Shown here: positions 6,691 through 13,785 of the stretch, one piece after another | How positions within the stretch are numbered: the first letter of the stretch is position 1 | Layout of the letters: the number at the start of each line of letters is the position of its first letter | NCBI GenBank assembly: GCA_041671525.1 | Contig: JBAZBJ010000003.1 | Location: forward strand, 1 to 64,000 | Source: UBA11098 sp041671525 | Lineage (GTDB): Bacteria; Patescibacteriota; Minisyncoccia; Moranbacterales; UBA2206 | Direction: 5' to 3' | Length of the DNA: 64,000 nt | Notes under the pieces: generated by a model | The model's database searches: none | Seen by the model: the letters and a program-made list of their open reading frames with translations, nothing else | What the model was told of the DNA's origin: nothing | Made by a program: the position numbers and the translations under genes

Positions 6691-6936
6691 TTAGGCTTTT
6701 TTCTCCGGCACCGGGTCCATTCCACCCTGGCGCCACGGGTGACAGCGGGCTATCCTTTTGAGACCCAACCATCCGCCCTTGATCAGGCCGAAGCGTCCGA
6801 TTGCCTGATGCGTGTATTCACTGCAGCTCGGATAATAGATACACGCGCCGGTATGCAAATATTTGTGCATTGGCCCGTGGTCCAGCGACAACGTTTTTTG
6901 GTATATCCGTATTAAAAATTGCACGATCCTTCTCAT
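6691..6936 (-). CDS. yidD: Membrane protein insertion efficiency factor YidD
   Basis: An 81-residue YidD (UPF0161). The family motif is complete: an N-terminal amphipathic helix (IVQFLIRIYQKTLS), then CIYYPSCSEYTHQAI with paired cysteines, GLIKGGWLGLKRIARCHPW and a terminal GGMDPVP. It assists YidC-dependent membrane insertion. It normally sits between rnpA and yidC; here it stands alone, divergent from corA. Confidence 0.95.
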   Translation of the reverse strand: MRRIVQFLIRIYQKTLSLDHGPMHKYLHTGACIYYPSCSEYTHQAIGRFGLIKGGWLGLKRIARCHPWRQGGMDPVPEKKA

Positions 6937-6966
6937 TGGCCTAATTCTAGCAACCCGCTCTCTTTT

Positions 6967-6995
6967 TTGTCAAATTGGGTTTTTATTGGTACAAT
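6967..6995 (+). promoter_or_regulatory. corA promoter
   Basis: TTGTCA (6967-6972) and TACAAT (6990-6995) are separated by 17 bases, 34 bases upstream of the corA ATG. An in-frame TTG at 6975 lies inside this promoter and is therefore not the start. Confidence 0.75.
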
Positions 6996-7028
6996 AGAGA
7001 TAAAATAAATCTAAAAAAATACACTTCT

Positions 7029-7937
7029 ATGCAAGAAATCAAATCAAGCAAATTCAAGTGGATCGATTTTACCGAGCCGGACGCCGACGCGATCCTGACG
7101 CTGCAAAAAAAATATCAGTTGCACCCGATCGTGGTGGAGGAATTTTCCACGCCGACCCTGCGCCCCAAGGCGGCCGAATATGAAACCTGCCTTTATCTGG
7201 CCATCCACATTCCTTTGTTTGACACCAGCTCCCGCACCACCTATCCCGGCGAACTGGACATCGTCATCACGCAGGATGCCCTGATCACTTCGCATGATCA
7301 AGAAATCTGGCAGTTGACCGAATTTTTTAGCGACTTGAAGGACGACAAAAAATTGCGTGAGGAGAAAATGTCTCACTCCCCGGCCGCCCTGCTCCACAGC
7401 ATCATTGAGATGCTTTTGGAATCCTGTTTTCCCAAGCTGGATCATATTTCCAAAAAGTTGGATTATGTCGAGCAGGAAATTTTTGCTGAACACGAAAAAG
7501 AAATGGTGCTGGAAATTTCGGTGGTCAAACGTGACATCCTGAACTTCCGCCGCACCTTGAAGCCGCAGCGTTCCGTCATTGAATCACTGGCGCAACGGGA
7601 CTATAAATTTATTGATTCCACCTTACGACCATATTTCCAGGATTTGATCGGCACCAACATCCGCGTCTGGAATTCTTTGGAAAGTTTCAAGGAGACCGTC
7701 GAATCATTGGAAGAGACCAACAACTCCTTGCTCTCCAACAAATTGAACTTAACCATGAAGGTTTTGACGATTTTTTCCGCCATCTTGCTGCCCCTCTCTG
7801 TCTATTCCAACATTCTGGCCATGAGCGCCGACATCCCTTTCGGCAAAAATCCCCATGCTTTCTGGATCCATGGCGCTATCATGCTCTTCCTTGCCCTCCT
7901 AACCATGATTGTTTTTAAATTCAAAAAATGGCTCTAA
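7029..7937 (+). CDS. corA: CorA-family divalent cation transporter, atypical pore motif
   Basis: A 302-residue CorA-like protein. A large N-terminal cytoplasmic domain (IVVEEFSTPTLRPKAAEY, FDTSSRTTYPGELDIVITQDAL) is followed by the long stalk helix and two C-terminal membrane segments (LTIFSAILLPLSVYSNIL and IMLFLALLTMIVF). The CorA family normally has GMN at the end of the first membrane helix, forming the selectivity loop. Here the equivalent position reads AMS (NILAMSADIPFG), so ion selectivity may differ. Its last 10 bases overlap the cysS start. Confidence 0.87.
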   Translation: MQEIKSSKFKWIDFTEPDADAILTLQKKYQLHPIVVEEFSTPTLRPKAAEYETCLYLAIHIPLFDTSSRTTYPGELDIVITQDALITSHDQEIWQLTEFFSDLKDDKKLREEKMSHSPAALLHSIIEMLLESCFPKLDHISKKLDYVEQEIFAEHEKEMVLEISVVKRDILNFRRTLKPQRSVIESLAQRDYKFIDSTLRPYFQDLIGTNIRVWNSLESFKETVESLEETNNSLLSNKLNLTMKVLTIFSAILLPLSVYSNILAMSADIPFGKNPHAFWIHGAIMLFLALLTMIVFKFKKWL

Positions 7938-9406
7938 AACTTTACAATACCTTGACGAAACAGAAAGAGGAATTCAAACCGCTGCATGCCGGCAAGGTTT
8001 CTATGTACACTTGCGGTCCGACGGTTTATGACTACATAACCATCGGCAACTTCCGTTCCTACACAACACCGGACGTTTTGCGTCGATATCTGGAATATCA
8101 AGGCTACGAAGTCCGCCAGATCAAAAACATCACCGACGTCGGCCATCTGACCGCTGACGACGTGAATCAGGGTGATTCCGGTGATGATAAAATTGAAAAA
8201 AGAGCACTACAAGAAAAAAAGACGCCACGGGAAATTGCGGATTTCTATGAGGAATATTTTCATGCCCGCGAAAACGAATTAAATATTGAACCGGCACACT
8301 ATTTTCCGCGAGCCACCGCTCATGTCCCACAGATGATCAAAATCATTGAACGCTTGATTGGAAGTGGCCATGCTTATGAAAAAAACGGCAATGTTTTTTT
8401 TGATGTCACCTCTTTTCCTGATTATGGCCAGCTATCCGGCAACACTTTGGAAAATCTGAAAGTCGGCGCGCGCCTCGAAGAACACCCGGACAAAAAAAAT
8501 CCATGGGATTTTGCCCTGTGGCTCAAGGCGCCGAAAGAACACATCATGAAGTGGGATTCGCCTTGGGGCATCGGTTATCCCGGTTGGCACATAGAATGTT
8601 CCGCCATGAGCACCGAATACCTTGGCGACACCGTGGACATCCACACCGGCGGCGAGGACAACATCTTTCCCCACCATGAAGCCGAAATTGCGCAGACAGA
8701 GTGCGCGACTGGCGCCAAGTTCGTTAATTTTTGGATTCACACCCGCCATCTCTTAGTAGACGGTGCCAAAATGAGTAAATCAAAAAATAATTTTTACACG
8801 CTGGAGAATATTCAAGACAAAGGCTTCACTCCGGCCGTGCTGCGGCTCGCTTTCTTGTCCGCCCACTATCGCAGCCAGATGAATTTCACCTGGGAGGTCA
8901 TGGAGCAGGCCAAGAGCAATTTGCAAAGAATCACGGATTTTGTCGCGAACTTGAAAAAAATCGGACAGCAGACGACCGAGCCGGAAAACGCCAGCTTTCT
9001 TGTTGAAATTGAAAAATATCAACAAACGCTTGAAGAAGCCATGGACGATGACCTGAATACTCCCCTGGCCATGTCGGTTGTCTATGAAATGATCACCAAG
9101 ACAAACTCCTTGCTAGCCGAACAAAAACTCAGCTCCATCGAAGCCAATAAAGTTTTAAAATTATGGGAAAATATGAACAAGGTTTTTGGTCTGATCATTC
9201 CGGAGGCCATTGAAATTCCAGAGGAAATCCAAAAGATCGCCGAAGAGCGCAAAGCCGCCCGCGAAAGCAAGGACTTTACAGCCTCCGATGAATTGCGTGA
9301 CAAGCTTTTGAGAATGGGCTATACTATCGAAGATCTGAAGAATAATAATTATTTAATCAAACCTGCCCGCAATGCTTCGCCTAACGATGCAGGCGGGAAA
9401 CAATAA
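7928..9406 (+). CDS. cysS: Cysteinyl-tRNA synthetase
   Basis: A class I synthetase of 492 residues charging tRNA-Cys. CGPTVYDYITIGN (29-41) contains the zinc ligand C29 and a variant of the HIGH signature (TIGN instead of HxGN). GWHIECSAM and HTGGEDNIFPHHE supply the remaining zinc ligands, and KMSKS is near residue 280. The C-terminal DALR-type helices end in KPARNASPNDAGGK, which is encoded by a 36-bp repeat element (9362-9397) read in frame. The start overlaps corA by 10 bases. Confidence 0.97.
   Translation: MALKLYNTLTKQKEEFKPLHAGKVSMYTCGPTVYDYITIGNFRSYTTPDVLRRYLEYQGYEVRQIKNITDVGHLTADDVNQGDSGDDKIEKRALQEKKTPREIADFYEEYFHARENELNIEPAHYFPRATAHVPQMIKIIERLIGSGHAYEKNGNVFFDVTSFPDYGQLSGNTLENLKVGARLEEHPDKKNPWDFALWLKAPKEHIMKWDSPWGIGYPGWHIECSAMSTEYLGDTVDIHTGGEDNIFPHHEAEIAQTECATGAKFVNFWIHTRHLLVDGAKMSKSKNNFYTLENIQDKGFTPAVLRLAFLSAHYRSQMNFTWEVMEQAKSNLQRITDFVANLKKIGQQTTEPENASFLVEIEKYQQTLEEAMDDDLNTPLAMSVVYEMITKTNSLLAEQKLSSIEANKVLKLWENMNKVFGLIIPEAIEIPEEIQKIAEERKAARESKDFTASDELRDKLLRMGYTIEDLKNNNYLIKPARNASPNDAGGKQ
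9362..9397. repeat. 36-bp repeat element, copy 1 (in cysS)
   Basis: Starts CCTGCCCGCAATGCTTCGC and ends GATGCAGGCGGG. Two more copies of exactly 36 bp lie at 9457-9492 and, inverted, at 50958-50993; all three are translated in frame. Confidence 0.85.
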
Positions 9407-9411
9407 ACAAT

Positions 9412-9660
9412 ATGGGACATTCATGCTGCGGTGGTTCATGTGGCCACGATGACGAACCTGCCCGCAATGCTTCGCATAGCGATGCAGGCGGGGGAAAAAA
9501 AGACGAAGACGCCTGTGGCTGCGGCCACGCTCACGGCGGACACTCCGCGGTCATCTCCGATGAGGATCGCAAAAAACTCGAAGACGAAATCGCCAAATCC
9601 GGTTTCGAAGTCCGCGAAGACAAGGAAGGAAACATTATCATCGCAAACAAAGCAGAGTAG
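9412..9660 (+). CDS. Small Cys/His-rich, probably metal-binding protein (82 aa)
   Basis: The first 13 residues (MGHSCCGGSCGHD) and a second cluster (ACGCGHAHGGHS) are rich in Cys and His, as in nickel/zinc-binding tails of SlyD or metallochaperones. The C-terminal half is a short mixed helix/strand segment (DEDRKKLEDEIAKSGFEV, KEGNIIIANK). A 36-bp repeat between the two clusters encodes PARNASHSDAGG. It starts 5 bases after the cysS stop, so it is probably co-transcribed. Metal binding is inferred from composition only. Confidence 0.75.
   Translation: MGHSCCGGSCGHDDEPARNASHSDAGGGKKDEDACGCGHAHGGHSAVISDEDRKKLEDEIAKSGFEVREDKEGNIIIANKAE
9457..9492. repeat. 36-bp repeat element, copy 2
   Basis: Nearly identical to 9362-9397 and in the same orientation, in frame within the Cys/His-rich gene 60 bp away. 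Confidence 0.85.
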
Positions 9661-9960
9661 ACTGGAATTCCAAAGTTCAAAATCAAAATTTCAAATAAAA
9701 TCCAAAATCTTAAGTTTAAAAAATTGTAGTTTTGGATTTTTATTTTTACAAAATTGCGATTAATTCAGCCTACAAAATTTTCCCAAAATTCAAACGGAGC
9801 GAGCGTTAAAAAAGTTCCTTGATTCCGCTTGCGCCTAAGCGCAAGGCGGAAGCAGCCGGAACTTTTAGCTCGCGAGTGCAGAATTTTGTAGAAAATTTTG
9901 TCCGGCTGAGAGTTTCTTTTGTTACTTTTCTTTGCGGAAAAGAAAAGTAAGAACCGTATT
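9661..9960. repeat. 300-bp intergenic region made of inverted-repeat structures
   Basis: No gene. From 9661 to about 9755 are AT-rich AAAATCCAAAA/TTTTGGATTTT arms. From 9766 (CAGCC) to 9908 (GGCTG) is a long nested inverted repeat; successive paired blocks include AAAATTTT, AAAAAGTTCC/GGAACTTTT, and a central GCTTGCGC ctaa GCGCAAG hairpin. At 9922-9950 a 12-bp stem (TTACTTTTCTTT) ends 10 bases before the dus start and would be in its leader. Confidence 0.7.
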
Positions 9961-10926
9961 ATGAAAAACTTCTGGCAAAAATTAAACCACCCCATCCTAG
10001 CGTTAGCTCCAATGGCCGGCATTACCGACAGTGCCTTCCGGCAGATTTGTCGCGCCAACGGAGCCGATGTGACCTATTCCGAGATGGCCAGCGTCAGCGC
10101 GCTGTTTTTTAAGCCTGGGAAGACCCTAGAGCTGGTCAGATTCGGCAAAAAGGAGCGTCCTTATGTCGTCCAGCTCTTCGGCAAGGATCCAGCTCATTTT
10201 GCCAAAGCGACCAGAATCATCACTGAAAAGGTGAAACCCGACGGCCTCGACATCAATTTTGGCTGTCCCGCCAAAAAGGTTTTCGGCCATGGTTCCGGCT
10301 GCGCCCTGATGCCCCAGAAAGAATTGGCGCGCGAAATCATCACAGCTGTTTGCGAAAACACCAACCTACCTGTTTCAATAAAAATTAGAGCGGGAGTCAA
10401 AGACACCACCGCCATCCACTTCATTGAAAATATCAAAGATCTGCCCTTCGCCGCCGTCATGGTGCACGGCCGCACATATGAAGGCAGTTTTCATGCCCCG
10501 GTTAATTTTGCCATTGTGGAAGAAATAAAAAAAATTATCCCGGACAAAATAGTTTTGGCCAACGGCGGAATCAATACGCCCGAAGACGCGTTAGAAATTA
10601 TGCAAAAATATCCAAGCATTGACGGCCTGGGAATTGCGCGTGGCGCGTGGGGCAAGCCGTATATTTTTGATGAGATCAAATCTTCGTTAATCGCCCGTAG
10701 AGACGGATTGCAATCCGTCTCTACCACGACCTACGATTTCAAAAAAATCAAAAAAATCATGATCCAACACGCCGAACTGATCTGGAAGGACAAGCAAGAA
10801 ACCGGCATGTTTGAAATTCGCAAACACCTCGTCTGGTACATCAAGGGCTTCCCCGGCGCCGCCGACCTCCGCAAACAACTGGTCCAAGCCAAAAGCGTCG
10901 CGGAAATAAAGAATATTTTGATATAA
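9961..10926 (+). CDS. dus: tRNA-dihydrouridine synthase (Dus family)
   Basis: A 321-residue FMN-dependent TIM-barrel enzyme reducing uridines in tRNA D-loops. LAPMAGITDSAFR (residues 13-25), the catalytic-Cys loop INFGCPAKKVFGHGSGCAL, KIRAGVKD, MVHGRTYEG and ANGGINTPEDA are all Dus motifs; the subfamily is closest to DusB-like proteins. I chose the ATG at 9961 because upstream in-frame codons lie in a hairpin. A perfect 28-bp palindrome (10697-10724) inside the gene encodes RRDGLQSVST in frame between the barrel and the C-terminal helical domain. Confidence 0.93.
   Translation: MKNFWQKLNHPILALAPMAGITDSAFRQICRANGADVTYSEMASVSALFFKPGKTLELVRFGKKERPYVVQLFGKDPAHFAKATRIITEKVKPDGLDINFGCPAKKVFGHGSGCALMPQKELAREIITAVCENTNLPVSIKIRAGVKDTTAIHFIENIKDLPFAAVMVHGRTYEGSFHAPVNFAIVEEIKKIIPDKIVLANGGINTPEDALEIMQKYPSIDGLGIARGAWGKPYIFDEIKSSLIARRDGLQSVSTTTYDFKKIKKIMIQHAELIWKDKQETGMFEIRKHLVWYIKGFPGAADLRKQLVQAKSVAEIKNILI
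10697..10724. repeat. Perfect 28-bp palindrome inside dus
   Basis: GTAGAGACGGATTG is followed directly by its own reverse complement. It is translated in frame as part of a segment that looks like an insertion at the Dus domain border. Confidence 0.85.
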
Positions 10927-10982
10927 ATCGACTCTTTCGTCAATTGTTCATAAGCCTTGGATAACTTGGGTGATTTTTATAG

Positions 10983-11010
10983 TTGATTTTCAATCCCGGC
11001 CTGGTATAAT
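10983..11010 (+). promoter_or_regulatory. dnaB promoter
   Basis: TTGATT (10983-10988) and TATAAT (11005-11010) are separated by 16 bases. The ATG begins only 9 bases after the -10, so the message would be leaderless or nearly so. Confidence 0.75.
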
Positions 11011-11019
11011 GAATAAACT

Positions 11020-11382
11020 ATGGCAACGAAAACCGATCTCGAAAATTTGCGCGTCCCGCCCCAAAACATTGACGCTGAGCGTTCCGTGTTGGGTTCTTTG
11101 ATGTTGGACAAAGATGCGGTCATCAAGATTGCCAATCTGATCCGCTTGGGTGACTTTTACAAAGACATCCACAACCTGATTTACGAAGCGATGATGGAAC
11201 TCTATGAGCAGCGTGAACCGATCGACGTGTTGTCGCTTTCCAATCGCCTGGAAGAAAAAAACCAATTGGAAAAAATTGGCGGCTCCAGTTATCTGGCGTC
11301 TTTGGCCAGCACCGTCCCCTCTTCTTCCAACATTGTGCATTACGCCAAGGTCTTCCAAAAAAAACCACGCTCAGAAAACTGA
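11020..11382 (+). CDS. dnaB: Replicative DNA helicase DnaB, N-terminal part (frameshifted)
   Basis: 120 residues carrying the DnaB N-terminal domain: PPQNIDAERSVLGSLMLD, then YEAMMELYEQREPIDVLSL and GGSSYLASLA. The frame runs into a TGA at 11380-11382, shortly after eight A residues (11357-11364). Reading continues in the -1 frame as TTLRKLIASASEILE, the expected DnaB sequence, directly into the downstream part. The codons at the A run are CAA AAA AAA, a possible -1 slippage site (A_AAA_AAA). Real mutation, programmed frameshift and a one-base assembly error are all possible. Confidence 0.85.
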   Translation: MATKTDLENLRVPPQNIDAERSVLGSLMLDKDAVIKIANLIRLGDFYKDIHNLIYEAMMELYEQREPIDVLSLSNRLEEKNQLEKIGGSSYLASLASTVPSSSNIVHYAKVFQKKPRSEN

Positions 11383-11408
11383 TTGCCAGCGCCAGTGAAA
11401 TCCTGGAA

Positions 11409-12383
11409 ATGGGCTACAATGAATCCGAAGACGTGGAAAAAATTCTCGACGAAGCGGAACAAAAACTGTTCGGCGTTTCGCAAAAATATATCAAACAAGA
11501 TTTTGTGCCGATCAAATCCATCTTGGAAGCCGCCTTCAACCGCATCGATGAACTGCACAAGGGCGACCATCAGCTGCGCGGCGTGCCGACCGGCTATCCG
11601 GATCTCGATGGCATTCTGGCCGGCTTTCAAAAATCCGACTTGGTCATTCTGGCCGCGCGACCCTCGATCGGAAAGACCACTTTCGCTTTGGATCTGGCGC
11701 GCCAGATTGCGGTGCAGCAAAAAGTGGGCGTCGGCATCTTCTCATTGGAAATGTCCTCCGACCAGTTGATCGACAGAATGCTGGCGGCGCAATCCGGCGT
11801 GGACTTGTGGCGCCTGCGCACCGGCCGACTCAAATCCGGCGAAGGCGACGACGATTTTCAACGCATCGGTGAAGCGATGGGTATTCTTTCTGAGGCACCG
11901 ATTTTCATCGATGACGCCGGCAGCGCCAACATCATGGAAATGCGCACCATGGCGCGCCGCCTGCAATCCGAACATAACGTGGGTGTGATTATTATCGACT
12001 ACTTGCAGCTGATGGAAGGCCGCTCCTCCAAAGAAGGCAACCGCGTCAACGAAATTTCCGAGATTTCCCGTGGGCTCAAACAACTCGCCCGCGAACTCAA
12101 CATTCCGATCATTGCCCTGTCGCAGTTGTCTCGTTCCGTCGAATCCCGCTCTCCGCAAATCCCGAAACTGTCCGACTTGCGCGAATCCGGTTCGATCGAG
12201 CAGGACGCCGACATCGTGATGTTCCTCTACCGCGAAGATCGCGAAAAGCCGGACACGCCAAACAAGAACATCGTGGATGTTCTCATCTCCAAGCACCGCA
12301 ACGGACCAGTCGGCAAAGTTTCTCTCTATTTCCAGGAAAGCTCAACGACTTTCAAATCATTGGAAAGAGCACACACTGAATAA
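11409..12383 (+). CDS. dnaB: Replicative DNA helicase DnaB, C-terminal ATPase part
   Basis: Carries the RecA-like helicase core: Walker A ARPSIGKTT, the SLEMSSDQLIDRML segment, Walker B IIIDYLQLM, and the arginine-finger region SQLSRSVESRSPQIPKLSDLRESGSIEQDAD (given in two parts: SQLSRSVESR and SDLRESGSIEQDAD). The frame is open upstream to the A run at 11357-11364, so the ATG at 11409 (in the linker) is probably not a true start and no ribosome site precedes it. It joins with 11020-11382 to make one DnaB of about 450 residues. It is followed 3 bases later by recR. Confidence 0.9.
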   Translation: MGYNESEDVEKILDEAEQKLFGVSQKYIKQDFVPIKSILEAAFNRIDELHKGDHQLRGVPTGYPDLDGILAGFQKSDLVILAARPSIGKTTFALDLARQIAVQQKVGVGIFSLEMSSDQLIDRMLAAQSGVDLWRLRTGRLKSGEGDDDFQRIGEAMGILSEAPIFIDDAGSANIMEMRTMARRLQSEHNVGVIIIDYLQLMEGRSSKEGNRVNEISEISRGLKQLARELNIPIIALSQLSRSVESRSPQIPKLSDLRESGSIEQDADIVMFLYREDREKPDTPNKNIVDVLISKHRNGPVGKVSLYFQESSTTFKSLERAHTE

Positions 12384-12386
12384 ATT

Positions 12387-12980
12387 ATGTATCCGAAATC
12401 TTTTAAAAAACTTATTGAAAATTTTTCTTCCCTCCCCTCCGTCGGTCCCAAAATGGCCGAACGCTTGGTTTTGTTTTTGTTTAAACAGGACAAGGAGAAA
12501 CTGGAATTTTTTGCGAAAAATTTGGAGGAGCTCAAAAATCTGCAGAGTTGTCGCAAATGCTTCAACATTTCTGAAGATGGTGAATGCGAAATTTGCAAGA
12601 ATGCCAGTCGGGAACAAAAAACCATCTGCGTGGTGGAAGAACCCTTAGACATCATTTCAATTGAAAAAACCGGAATTTACAAAGGCCTTTACCACGTCTT
12701 GGGCGGTGTTATTTTTGGCGGCAGCGAAACCAAGGATTTAAAAATCAACGAACTATTGTTGCGCATCAAAAAGGATGCCATCGAAGAAATCATCTTGGCG
12801 ACCAACCCAACCACCGAAGGCGACGCTACTGCGCTCTATCTGAAAAGACAAATCAAGGATTTGAATGTTTCAGTCAAAATATCCCGCCTGGCCAAGGGCC
12901 TGGCCACCGGCGGCGACATTGAATACGCCGATGAAGCCACTCTCTCCGCGGCCTTGACAAATCGCCGGGAGCTGGTATAA
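12387..12980 (+). CDS. recR: Recombination protein RecR
   Basis: A 197-residue RecR, a clamp-forming protein of RecFOR gap repair. N-terminal helix-hairpin-helix (LPSVGPKMAERLVLFL), a four-Cys zinc finger (CRKCFNISEDGECEICKN, residues 55-72), the Toprim domain (ICVVEEPLDIISIEKTG) and the C-terminal Walker-like segment ATNPTTEGDATALYL. It starts 3 bases after dnaB. Its last 27 bases contain the promoter of the next gene. Confidence 0.95.
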   Translation: MYPKSFKKLIENFSSLPSVGPKMAERLVLFLFKQDKEKLEFFAKNLEELKNLQSCRKCFNISEDGECEICKNASREQKTICVVEEPLDIISIEKTGIYKGLYHVLGGVIFGGSETKDLKINELLLRIKKDAIEEIILATNPTTEGDATALYLKRQIKDLNVSVKISRLAKGLATGGDIEYADEATLSAALTNRRELV

Positions 12981-12981
12981 T
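12954..12981 (+). promoter_or_regulatory. Promoter of the 76-residue gene, inside recR
   Basis: TTGACA (12954-12959) and a perfect TATAAT (12976-12981) are separated by 16 bases and overlap the end of recR. Confidence 0.8.
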
Positions 12982-13018
12982 AGACAGTTGTTTAAAATCC
13001 AATTTGGAGGTTTCAAAA

Positions 13019-13249
13019 ATGGGCAAACTGGGTATTTCGTTTTACACAGACAGGGGTTATTATAACAGAAAGGCAGCTAAGGATCCGGCCTTCAGAAATA
13101 TGCTGCTGACTTCCGGTAACCGTAGGCTGAGAATCTTCTCAGCCAACCCGCATTTAGCACAGGATTATCTGCACGGAAGCCTTCCGGAAATTTCCCGCAA
13201 GGCTCAGACCGGCCTTGCAGCCAAACACCTCTTTGGAGCAAAGAATTAA
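13019..13249 (+). CDS. Small unrecognised protein (76 aa)
   Basis: A basic 76-residue product (begins MGKLGISFYTDRGYYNRKAAK) without a domain I recognise, signal peptide or membrane segment. GGAGG lies 8 bases before the ATG at 13019; the longer open frame from 13004 would start before this site. With its own near-consensus promoter and terminator it belongs to the same monocistronic small-gene class as 46871-47224 and 53297-53863. Confidence 0.65.
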   Translation: MGKLGISFYTDRGYYNRKAAKDPAFRNMLLTSGNRRLRIFSANPHLAQDYLHGSLPEISRKAQTGLAAKHLFGAKN

Positions 13250-13261
13250 GGATTATGCTCC

Positions 13262-13294
13262 AAAAAAAATCCCCGACAACCATCGGGGATTTTT
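13262..13294. terminator. Bidirectional terminator between the 76-residue gene and rplU
   Basis: Stem TCCCCGA / TCGGGGA (13270-13276, 13283-13289) is flanked by eight A on the left and five T on the right, serving both converging genes. Confidence 0.9.
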
Positions 13295-13309
13295 ATATTG
13301 CAAATATTT

Positions 13310-13618
13310 TTACACAATCTTAGTGATCTCCACTTCCGTCATAATCTGACGGTGGCCGAATTTCACGGAGTATCTTTTCTTGGCTTTGAATTTCACACCC
13401 ACCACTTTCTTCTGCTGAGAAGTTTTCAGGATTTTGCCTTCCACCTTGGCACCGGCCACGATCGGCGCGCCGATCTTCACCGCCTTTTCGTCACCAACAA
13501 ACAAGACTTCGTCAAAAGAAACCACGCTGCCCACTTCACCCTCCAATTTTTCAATTTTGATCTTGTCGCCTTCTTGAACTTTGTACTGTTTTCCGCCCGT
13601 TTTGATAATCGCCAACAT
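13310..13618 (-). CDS. rplU: 50S ribosomal protein L21
   Basis: A 102-residue bL21, a 23S rRNA-binding protein of the large subunit. It has the family start LAIIKTGGKQYKVQEGDKI and the C-terminal GVKFKAKKRYSVKFGHRQ segment. The usual partner rpmA (L27) is not adjacent. It has its own promoter (13647-13675) and the shared terminator. Confidence 0.97.
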   Translation of the reverse strand: MLAIIKTGGKQYKVQEGDKIKIEKLEGEVGSVVSFDEVLFVGDEKAVKIGAPIVAGAKVEGKILKTSQQKKVVGVKFKAKKRYSVKFGHRQIMTEVEITKIV

Positions 13619-13646
13619 AAAAAATGCCTAAATAGTTACGTAATTT

Positions 13647-13675
13647 AGTATACCTGTCCAGGGTCAATATGTCAA
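13647..13675 (-). promoter_or_regulatory. rplU promoter
   Basis: TTGACA (13670-13675) and TATACT (13647-13652) are separated by 17 bases on the minus strand, about 30 bases before the rplU start. Confidence 0.8.
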
Positions 13676-13731
13676 CTCTCAACTGGACAAAACCTGATTT
13701 TTGGGCTAGTATTATCCATGTCGGCTATTTG

Positions 13732-13784
13732 TATATTTGTAGCTGATTTGCCTGCCTGCCGGTAGGCAGGTATATTTGTAGGGT
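13732..13784. repeat. ACAAAT-family right arm interrupted by a 20-bp palindrome
   Basis: Reads ATTTGTATATTTGTAGCTGATTTG, then CCTGCCTGCCGGTAGGCAGG (13751-13770), then TATATTTGTAGGG. Removing the 20 bp restores the GATTTGTATATTTGTAG arm seen at 43185-43201 and 18652-18668. This fixes the exact ends of the 20-bp unit. Confidence 0.85.
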
Positions 13785-13785
13785 T

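Noticed and set aside
6975..7028. Earlier in-frame TTG start for corA at 6975.
   Set aside because: It lies between the -35 and -10 boxes of a good promoter (6967-6995), so it would not be transcribed.
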